Shown here in pieces: positions 56,203-64,000 of a stretch of 64,000 nt of DNA. Each line of letters opens with the position of its first letter. Position 1 is the first letter of the stretch. The translations under genes were made by a program, and so were the position numbers. The stretch spans positions 176,072,104 through 176,136,103 of the forward strand of contig CM070873.1 in the NCBI GenBank assembly GCA_036365515.1, in the 5' to 3' direction. Below the pieces are notes generated by a model. That model was not told where the DNA came from and searched no databases. It worked only from the letters and a program-made list of their open reading frames with translations. The stretch is from Torymus aiolomorphi. Its lineage: Eukaryota > Arthropoda > Insecta > Hymenoptera > Torymidae.

Positions 56203-58323
56203 TTTGCAGATGCTTCCAAGTTTGCATATGGTGCAGTAATCTATCTGCGCTTGATTCAAGGCCAAAGGGTTCTAGTCACACTTCAAGTGGCCAAAACGCG
56301 AGTTGCCCCTCTGAAGACGTTAAGCATACCTCGCTTAGAGCTTCGCGTTGCGTTGCTACTCGTTCGACTGACTCAGTCTTTTATCGAATCTTTCCCAATA
56401 AAGGTTGAAAGTGTGCACCTTTGGTCTGATTCAGCGGATGTGCTTTTTTGGCTCAAAGACCACCCTTCAAGATGGGGTATTTTCGTGGCTAATAGGTGTT
56501 CAGAGATTCACACTCTGCTATCTGACGCATATTGGCATCATGTGCGATCAGCTGATAACCCCGCCGACGTCATATCTCGAGGTATTGAGCCCTCCAAATT
56601 AGTCTCGCATAATCTCTGGTGGAAAAGTCCCGCTTGGCTTTCTGATAGCGTTGAACCATGGACAAGGTCTCATGACGAGCTCAACTTTACCGTTAATAGT
56701 CTTAATCTTCAACCTAGTCACACTCTAGTCGCTAGTAAGAGCACCCCAAGTTCTGTTGAGAATACTCCAGAAGTTTGGAATCTGATTAATAAGTACTCTT
56801 CATTAGATAAATTGTTACGAATGGCTTCGTATTGTTTTCGATTCATTAGTAGAGCCTGCTCGAAAATAGAACGTACGACGTCTTCAAATTCCGGCATTAG
56901 GCCTCTTTTTGTCTTTCAATCCCTACTAGGCCATCACACTCCAACTTCTAAGGAGGTTAGTGCTAGTGAGATTGGAAACACCAAAAATTGTTTGATCCAC
57001 TTAATTCAGACAGCTTATTTTACGTCTGATTTTCAACAACTATCTAGAGCAAGAAAACTTTCGTCTAAAAGCACACTTTTACCACTAAACCCCATGATAC
57101 AGAATCATTTGCTCAGGGTGGGCGGCCGCGTCTCTCATTCGCTGCTCGAAGAAGACGCTAAGCATCCTCTTATTTTACCTGCTAAGTCTCATTTCACTAC
57201 GTTGATAATTCAGGATGCTCATCAGCGTACTCTTCATGGCGGTGTTCAATTGACACTTGCCATACTCAGACGTCAGTATTGGATAATTAAAGGACGATCT
57301 GAAGTCAAGAAAGTCATCAGAACTTGCCTTGCGTGCTAACGCCATGCCGCTCGAGTGCCAACTCAATTAATGTGTGAGTTGCCAAAGGCTCGAGTGTGCC
57401 CCTCTCCGCCATTCGAGTGCTCAGGCGTCGATTACACCGGCCCCATTCAGTTTCGTCTTACTAAGACTAGGGGAAAAGGCACCATGAAAGGTTACATTGC
57501 GATTTTTATCTGCATGGCTACCCGAGCCGTACACATCGAGGTAGTTGAGGATTACTCTAGTGAAGTGTTCATCGCTGCTTTCCATCGATGTATCGCTCGT
57601 AGAGGTCATTGCAAAAAATTATTCTCTGACCAAGGTACAAACTTCGTAGGGGCCGATGCTCAGCTAAAACAGATGCTCGTAGCATCTTCTTCATTATCTT
57701 CGCGAATCGGAAGGTCACTCGCTCAAGAAGGAACTTCATGGAGCTTCAATCCCCTCAGTGCGCCTCATTTTGGTGGCATTTGGGAGGCCGCAGTTAAATC
57801 CGCTAAACATCACATGCGTCGGGGCATAGGAGATCAAGTTCTCACATTCTCAGAACTTGCTACACTTATGTGCCGCATTGAAGCGTGCCTTAACTCCCAA
57901 CCATTAACCGCTCTTACTGACGATCCCTCTGACCTTGATTTTCTGTCACCATCACATTTTCTCATACAACGATCCTCATTTATAGTTCCTGAAGGAGATG
58001 TCACCAACGACAACGTCCCAGCAGGAAGGCGCTGGCTCTTAATCAGCCAGCTGGCCCAGCACTTCTGGCAGAGATGGTCGACGGACTACCTGTCGTCTTT
58101 GCAATCCCGTCAGAAGTGGAGACAATCTCATCCTTCAGTTGCCATAGGGGACTTGGTGCTCATTCGCAGTGAGCTCACATCTCCAGCTAAGTGGCCTCTC
58201 GCCCGTGTCATCGCCACCCATCCAGGAAGTGATGGCATCGCCCGCATGGTCGATTTGTTCACGGCCACCACAACGCTACGTCGCCCCATCGCCAAAGTCA
58301 TACGCCTCCAACCGCAGGATTGA
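56203..58323 (+). pseudogene. pol: BEL/Pao RNase H and integrase
   Basis: FADASKFAYGAVIYL opens the RNase H, followed by LRVALLLVRLTQSF, HLWSDSADVLFWL and SADNPADVISRG. The integrase zinc module follows (LHGGVQLTLAILRRQYWI...CLAC) and is cut by TAA at 57337-57339. The core then continues with the catalytic triad apparently intact: GVDYTGP, FSDQGTNFVGA and PHFGGIWEAAVK. The C-terminal domain (VAIGDLVLIRSEL...WPLARV) ends at 58323, about 35 bp before the 3' LTR. Coding was continuous in one frame before the nonsense mutation. Confidence 0.9.
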
Positions 58324-58340
58324 GAACCGTTCGCCAGTTT

Positions 58341-58357
58341 GGCGAAGGTGGGCGGAA
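58341..58357 (+). other. Polypurine tract of the BEL/Pao element
   Basis: GGCGAAGGTGGGCGGAA, purine-rich and directly adjoining the 3' LTR, where plus-strand priming should start. Confidence 0.6.
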
Positions 58358-58776
58358 TGTTGAGGATTCATCGCCAAAGGTGAGGTTGCTCGAGCTCGAC
58401 ACAAGACGAGCATGCTCGAGCTCGACCGAAGGCGAGCACGCTCGAACTCGACTTAAGGAAAGCACGCTCGAGCTCGACCGAAGGCGAGCGTGCTCGAGCT
58501 CGATGCTCAAATAGGCGAGCCTGCTAGGGAGCGCCCCATTACTTCGCTCTCCACGCGGCCCTCTTACTGCCCCTCTCTCTACCAGGCACGCCGGCAGCAC
58601 TTCACAACGCCAGCCGGCAATAGCAGTTCTTGCGCGACGGCAGAAGAGACAGCAACACACTGTACGCCCAGAGGCACAACGGGCACGCCATAATAAATCA
58701 ATTTCATTCCCCACACGAAACGCCTATCATTCTTTGAACCAGTACTGTCCACGATCCTTTCTTCAGCTACAAAACA
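58358..58776 (+). repeat. 3' LTR of the BEL/Pao element
   Basis: Same length as the 5' LTR, with the same CTCGAGCTCGA array and scattered substitutions; followed by the CAAAT duplication. Confidence 0.92.
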
Positions 58777-58781
58777 CAAAT

Positions 58782-59793
58782 GTTACCTAAAATATTACAG
58801 TACTTCAATAAAAATAGGACATTGAATAAAATAATTTTGAAAAACAAAAATTTTACTTCTTTTCTTGAAAAAAAATCTCAATTACCAGTCAAATTTCAAT
58901 TCTATTAGAGAACAAAAATTGAAGTAAAAAAATGTATCTGGTATAATAATATAATCTAAGAAATGTTACATGTATTATAGAGAAAAAAAAAAGTTGCGAG
59001 CCGGGATCAAACTTAGTTCCAACAGATTAGAGCAAAAGTAGCTGCGTGTCTTAGCTGCCGTGGCTACCGCTACAATATCAATATGATACAGTAAAATCGT
59101 TCATGCTTATGTAACCCCCTTCGAGCTTGAGTTGTGGCTTTGAATTTGGGTTTTGTAGCTTTCATTTTTTAGTTTCGTTCATTTGCGCCTATGTAGTACA
59201 AATATTCGACCGAGCGGCGATTTTCAGGCCACTCGATCATTGCCGGGCCTGTTGGAAGAAGTCAACAGAACCGGCTAGTGCGCGGTGCGCCAGGTCGCTC
59301 GAGCATATACACGTTCAGTGCACGTGCACCGAGTCGCGGTGTCATCTTCTCCCGCTTCCCCCACTCGGCTCCGTACCCTGTTCCAAAAGCCAATCAGAAG
59401 AAATGTGTACAGTTCGAGGATTTGGCCGCGAGAGGCAGCAGTACGCCGTGCACACAAACTCGCCTCACTTTTTTCCGGGACGCTGGCAATCTCTCTATTC
59501 ATCTCTACTTTTACACTGTAATGGTTTACTGAAGATACGAGAATGTGTTTCAACTGGGCTAACATATCAGTTTTCTATATTATTACGAACTTCAACGTGA
59601 TTAATTAATTGCCCTCTCATTATCTCACTCTTTAACTCTGAAATTTGCAGCACTGTTACCCTTCGGATATTTATACAGATATTTTATTGACTTTACACCG
59701 GACACTATTTCAACGTTTCTATAGCAATCGAAAATGTGTAACAATCCAGGACATATGGTACAAATCGATTATGCACAGTTGATTACCTACTAT

Positions 59794-59873
<80 letters not shown>

Positions 59874-60140
59874 ATACCAATTGATATCGAGGATTCATAT
59901 AGTTTTTAGCTAAAAAATAGATTCGATTTGTGACCTCTTGAATGAATTGGAATGGAATCAGGGATATAAATTTCTAAAAATAGAATATAAAACTTTTTTC
60001 TGAATTAAAAAATATTAGTTTTGGCCAACGCTATGATAGTTTAAAGTTAAGCAAACAAAATGTGCTCAAATACCCAAAGATCTGCATCTTAATTTCGCTT
60101 ATATTTAAGTGCATTTTATTTGCTGATCTTTCCTTGCTTC
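58782..60140. other. Non-coding interval with a (CT)n microsatellite
   Basis: AT-rich to about 59100, then GC-richer 59200-59480, then a (CT)n run of about 75 bp at 59796-59871. A 157-codon plus frame at 59127-59600 shows no family resemblance and overlaps equally long frames on both strands; I do not call it. Confidence 0.4.
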
Positions 60141-60209
60141 AACTTTAAGAATAAAATACATATTTAATATAGTAGTAAATATATATGTTAGCGTTGTAAA
60201 TAAATATAC

Positions 60210-60630
60210 CATCTCCTGTAGTCATCAAATAGTTAGTCGTATTAACGGTGTTACCAATTATACAGTACCGAGGTATCTTATATCCAATAACACCAGCAAG
60301 TACTGGGCCAGTATGTAGTCCTATTCGTATTTGTAAGCGTGTGCCGTATGCTTTTGGTACTTGTATTGTTGAAGAAAAGTTTAATAAATCTAGAGCCATC
60401 AAAGCTATTTCAGATATATGTTTAGTTCCTAAAATTAAGGTAATTATAATTTATTAATCATTAAATCCCTCTTTATATTAAATTAGATTATTTCATTCAT
60501 AATTACCATTTCGTTTAGGTAATCCTGAAACAACAATATAATGGTCACCAATAGTTTCTATTTTACATACATCATATCTATCTATTTGGGTATCTATGAT
60601 TTTATAAATAGAATTCAAAAAAGATATGGC
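60210..60630 (-). pseudogene. Guanylyl cyclase catalytic domain, two exons
   Basis: Exon 60630-60507 (after TTTTGCAG, before GTAATT) encodes FLNSIYKIIDTQIDRYDVCKIETIGDHYIVVSGLPKRN. Exon 60428-60210 (after AATTTTAG, before GTATAT) continues in the right phase with TKHISEIALMALDLL, RIGLHTGPVLAGVIGYKIPRYCIIGNTVN. These are the core blocks of class III nucleotide cyclases; RNG..H..EIA is most like receptor-type guanylyl cyclases, which make cGMP. The metal-binding Asp in ETIGD is present, but the NTASR segment that supplies the transition-state Arg reads NTTNYLMTT, so the Arg appears lost. Further exons were not found nearby. It may be a decaying gene fragment or a divergent, catalytically altered cyclase. 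Confidence 0.75.
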
Positions 60631-61189
60631 CTGCAAAATAAAGAAATTCGTTTCATTTAATTCTATTTAATAATTAAAAAAATGTTATGATCGATTAAAT
60701 AATTCACTAAATAATATGATTTCTAAACTACATCATATTTTTTTTTAATTTTATTTATTATAATAATTAACTTTTTTATAGCAATAGTTGCTATTTACTG
60801 CTCTTTCATATAAAATATCAGTTGATACACATGGTTATTGTTTAAATACGATGGTCAGCAGGTAAAGGGTTCGGATTCTAAAATTACTCACTTATGTTTT
60901 AACAATACCTTTCAATAACTCGAGTTTAATAATTTTTAAAATGTTATTTATAACTTCTGTGAGACTAAATTGAAAACTTGAATAAAAAAACGGCTTCCAA
61001 TGGATTGTCACAAAGCCTATGTCACTAATACATAGATTTTTTGTTTTAATTTCTAATGCCAACAATTAATTTTCTTTTACACCAACAAATTTACAATAAA
61101 TTGTATTTTATTATACTAAAAGTATGTGAAATCATGAAAATTATACATGAAAATCGAAAGCATAATCATCATACTCATCCTCTATAGCA
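60631..61189. other. AT-rich interval, presumed intron or flank of the cyclase fragment
   Basis: No further cyclase exon could be recognised on the minus strand; stop-rich elsewhere. Confidence 0.3.
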
Positions 61190-61610
61190 CTGATTGTCGG
61201 AGCAATATTGCCTCAAGGTTGCTTTGTCATATTCGGCTGATTCGCGAATATTCCCTTAATGCTAGTAAATATGGATACAATTGTGAGCAATATTGCTGCC
61301 AACCGCTATTTCCGTTATTCCATTGCTTTTTTAGACTGATAGATTAGGGGATGCGGTGCTGCAATATTGGAGCAATATTCATAGACAGTTAAATAATTCT
61401 TCAGAAATATTGAGTAATATTTTCTTTTTTCATAATATTTATGAACGGATTATTTCCTTAATTTAGCAATGTCAGAGGAATATTCGTACAGGATTAAACA
61501 ATACGTGAGGAATATTAAATGAGGAATATTATAAGGCTATACCTAAAAGCAATATTGCAGCAATATTCGTCCAACATATGACAATGTTAGTGGAATATTA
61601 TATTTGTATT
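61190..61610. repeat. AATATT-rich patch
   Basis: At least a dozen AATATT palindromes within 420 bp, most as GCAATATTG, GGAATATT or GCAATATTCG, at irregular spacing. There is no obvious repeat period, so it may be a diverged short satellite. Confidence 0.6.
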
Positions 61611-61698
61611 AAGTTTTCACGCATATTCTTTTTCGATTTTATCCTATTCTATATTATGGAGGTTTATGAAGTGTTTGAAACAAAATTAGTTTTTTTAA

Positions 61699-62259
61699 GG
61701 GGGTTTCACCAACGAGGCCCGAACCCGCAGAGCACGGCGCCCTGTGCGACTCGTACAGTCTCTCGCATGCTCTCCCCCTCTCTTTCTGTTGAGAGTTGCT
61801 TGCTACGGGACTGAGTACAGACACCGAGAGACGCCTGTCTGTGTGTGCGCAGCAAGCGTGCGCGCCAGCGGCACTCTTTTTCTGTCTCCTCTCGCCATGC
61901 ATGCGTCTCACGCGCGCGTGAAATCTAACCTGATATTCCGCATTTTCAATTAACGTATCTCACGAACGAGACCGCTGGGCTTTCTCAGATTTGAATGTCT
62001 TGTTCTAATAGATGTCATTAATAACATTTCGGTTTTTAGAAAAATTGCTAAGAAAACTTTTCGAGTTACAAACGAAAACGTTCATTTCGCGCGAGCCGTC
62101 CCATAAGGCGCTGTGTTAAAATGTGAGACTTTGATATTTAATATCTCGAGGACTAAACAGCTGGAAGTTTTCAGATAGAAGTATCTTATAGACAATAGTA
62201 GTATCAACACCTGGTCAAAATTGAGAGAAATTTCTAAGAAAAGTCGTTTTGGTGCCCCC
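61699..62259. mobile_element. Second TTAA-flanked non-autonomous element (561 bp)
   Basis: Left end GGGGGTTTCACCAACGAGG at 61699 and right end complement GGGGGCACCAAAACGACTT ending 62259 form an imperfect inverted repeat. TTAA flanks it at 61695-61698 and 62260-62263. It shares the TTAA target and the GGGGG terminus with the element at 2632-3308, but the interior differs and is not palindromic. No transposase. Confidence 0.7.
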
Positions 62260-62532
62260 TTAATGCCCATATGGACTAAACTTGTGAGTCCCCAATGCAA
62301 AGGGGGGACCAAAAAGAAGGCAAGACATGTAATTGGGACTATTCGTAAAGAGTCCTTTGAACGTTTGAAATTCACGGCTTATGTGCTCTCGACCTTCCAA
62401 TATGTTCAAAGTAGTTGCTACCAGTGCGCCTAGCATTGGAGAATAGTCACGAATCTGCCGAATATAGGGTGCTATAGGGGCATACTGATATAAAAAAACC
62501 TCTGCCAATTCATGGGCAGTTTGCTTCCTCAA
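62260..62532 (-). pseudogene. Unidentified ~90-codon frame truncated by the TTAA element
   Basis: The frame reads HELAEVFLYQYAPIAPYIRQIRDYSPMLGALVATTLN and ends CLLFGPPFALGTHKFSPYG, running directly into the TTAA element where a stop is supplied. The composition is protein-like and hydrophobic segments are present, but I do not recognise the family. It may be a fragment of a transposon or host gene disrupted by the insertion. Confidence 0.3.
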
Positions 62533-62784
62533 ACTAATATTGTTCTAGTACATTGATTGTTTACATCAGTATATTAGTAAATAATTATTATTTATCAACG
62601 TGCATGTGTTTTACATATTTTATTTTGTTTACATAATTAACTTTAATTTTTTAATTTTTAAAAATTTCTTTTTCTACGTATTATTTCTTTTAGTGTATGT
62701 TGTATTCCAAGAATTTGGTAAATAATTGACAGACTTGTTAGAAGTTAATGTATATATTTATTGATGCGGAGTAATAACAATGCT

Positions 62785-63960
62785 TTATACAGCTCCATAC
62801 GTGAAAACGTGCCAAGTATATTCGGCGATACCCAATACGAGACTGACGTGCTCGCACGACAGTGTCCTCGTAGAGTACACACCCAAACATCTACCATTCC
62901 CATACATCAAAATTCTCCCGCCTCTTTTAAGTTTGAATTTTTGTGTAGACGTGGAGAGCGTCGTAGTATTTGGTCTACATGATGCTTTTGCAAAATCTCG
63001 TTCTTGTCTTTTACAACAAACGTGTATGGTCAACTTTGCCTAACGATTCTTCCTTCTGTACGTCTTTCGGGTTGTACGCCATAATTTTCTACCATTACTT
63101 TATCGCCCTGTTGGAAATCTATGCTACGGAGTTCGGCCCTAGCTACAATCTGCTCACGTTGTTTTTTCTCAATCGTTTCTGCTAAACCTGGTTTTAGGAG
63201 AACGAACCTCGTACGCAGATCTAGTTTATACATTAGGTATGCCGATCTTCGACCAGTCGTGCAGTGGTCTATGGTTCTATAGTCAAATAGAAACATGCCA
63301 ATCACATCATCTAGCTTCTCCCCCCTTAACCACTTTTTTTACCTTGTCTTTGAAAATCTGAACGAGATTTTGAGCCGCTTCGTGTATAGCTGGTTGATAT
63401 GGAGGGTTAAGTGTGTGTTTTACTCCGTGTCTAACTAAAAAATCATGGAATTCTTCGCTCATAAATTGTGGTCCCCGATCTGTTACCAGATGTAGAGGGA
63501 AACCGTATCAGTTTCTTAAACTCCTCTACTAACCTGTACGCTTTTGTGTTATTATTAAAATTTATAACGTCAGCCCACTTTTAATGTGCGTCTATTATTA
63601 GAAAATAGATTTTCCCATGCAGTTCCGCAAAATTGCAATGGACTCTGCTCTATGCTTTTTCCGGATATGGCCATGTCGTTAACGGTGTTTGTGGCCGCTT
63701 TTTATGTTCAACTAAATAGATTTTAGAACTACTCACAGTGTTTTCAGTATCGCAATTAATATTTGGCCACCATACATCAGAACGGGCAAACATGTTAACT
63801 TTGACTATCCCGGGATGCCTGGAGTTAACTACGCGTAATATTCATTCTCTCATGCTTTGGGGAATTACCGCTCTATACCCAAAAACAAAGCACATTTTTC
63901 GACCGTTAATTTTGCTGTCTTATTAAATAAACTTTTCATTTCGCTTGACATATTTTTAGA
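62785..63960 (-). pseudogene. pol: Degenerate integrase of another Gypsy-type element
   Basis: Minus-strand pieces include ERVHC..FAELHGKIYFLIIDAH-like text (about 63650-63570), a TDRGPQF-type second Asp block (about 63490-63470), PPYQPAIHEAAQNLV near 63400 (where the family has N-G-A-A-E), then DHCTTGRRSAYLMYKLDLRTRFVLLKP and QQGDKVMVENYG (63305-63030). The tail spreads over several frames to about 62785. The HCTTG..P..L and GDKV blocks identify a Gypsy integrase C-terminal region. Multiple frameshifts; the RT would lie beyond the right edge of the window. Confidence 0.7.
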
Positions 63961-64000
63961 ATTAGTCGACCAAATATTTAGTACATTTTTTAATAAAATT

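Larger units (their letters stand above)
52535..58776 (+). mobile_element. BEL/Pao LTR retrotransposon, structurally complete, coding-dead (6.2 kb)
   Basis: Two 419-bp LTRs (52535-52953, 58358-58776) with TGTTGAG...AAAACA ends and CAAAT target duplications (52530-52534, 58777-58781) bracket a tRNA-Tyr primer-binding site, a gag remnant-protease-RT-RNase H-integrase series and a purine tract. The domain order and integrase type identify BEL/Pao. Gag is largely missing and Pol has three in-frame stops and one frameshift. Confidence 0.92.

Noticed and set aside
59127..59600. 157-codon plus-strand frame
   Set aside because: Comparable frames on both strands, no recognisable domain.

Overview
This window looks like a repeat-dense, AT-rich stretch of an insect nuclear genome. 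Evidence: a retroelement with an arthropod-type F-like envelope, a D,D34D mariner, a Penelope-like element with GIY-YIG, an R1-like non-LTR element, a BEL/Pao element primed by tRNA-Tyr, short GT-AG introns and a fragment of a guanylyl cyclase gene. The species cannot be fixed from sequence alone. No CRISPR array, rRNA or convincing intact tRNA was seen.

Layout. 1-12.1 kb: a GC-rich island, two foldback/MITE elements (one with a TTAA target duplication), a decayed gag-like frame, a TGAG-rich quasi-repeat, a 2.1-kb foldback element with ~0.8-kb arms, a short conserved-looking frame near 8.8 kb, 3' tandem repeats, and two Penelope-like copies head to head, each with a hammerhead-ribozyme-like signature. 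12.2-36.6 kb: a minus-strand Gypsy/errantivirus-type element delimited by related LTRs (12198-12778 and 35949-36597). Reading right to left it has gag, protease, RT-RNase H, an acidic linker, an OTU-like cysteine protease domain, integrase, then a ~12-kb interruption, then an envelope gene. Every ORF of it is broken. The ~12-kb interruption (15.1-27.5 kb) holds two diverged copies of a plus-strand, intron-bearing gene for an Arg/Ser/Pro-rich protein. The right copy is preceded by a broken gene joining a KDM4-like JmjC domain to C2HC/C2H2 zinc fingers. A TA-flanked DNA element and a mariner are also in this interval.

36.6-46.3 kb: a 719-bp MITE with 5-bp target duplications, a compact run of hairpins, a cluster of TCACGTGA palindromes, a second copy of the 5.9-8.3-kb foldback family carrying a nested 3.3-kb palindromic block with ~186-bp tandem units, and other satellites. 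46.5-48.5 kb: internally deleted R1-like element (minus). 49-51 kb: two tandem-repeat blocks and a candidate solo LTR. 52.5-58.8 kb: a structurally complete but coding-dead BEL/Pao element with two 419-bp LTRs and CAAAT target duplications. 58.8-64 kb: simple repeats, two exons of a guanylyl cyclase catalytic domain, an AATATT-rich patch, a second TTAA-flanked element, and the decayed integrase of another Gypsy element running off the window.

Most promising for novelty: the duplicated JmjC/zinc-finger plus RS-rich gene unit (15.7-24.9 kb) and the OTU domain in the env-bearing retroelement. Both rest on motif reading by eye and need homology searches.
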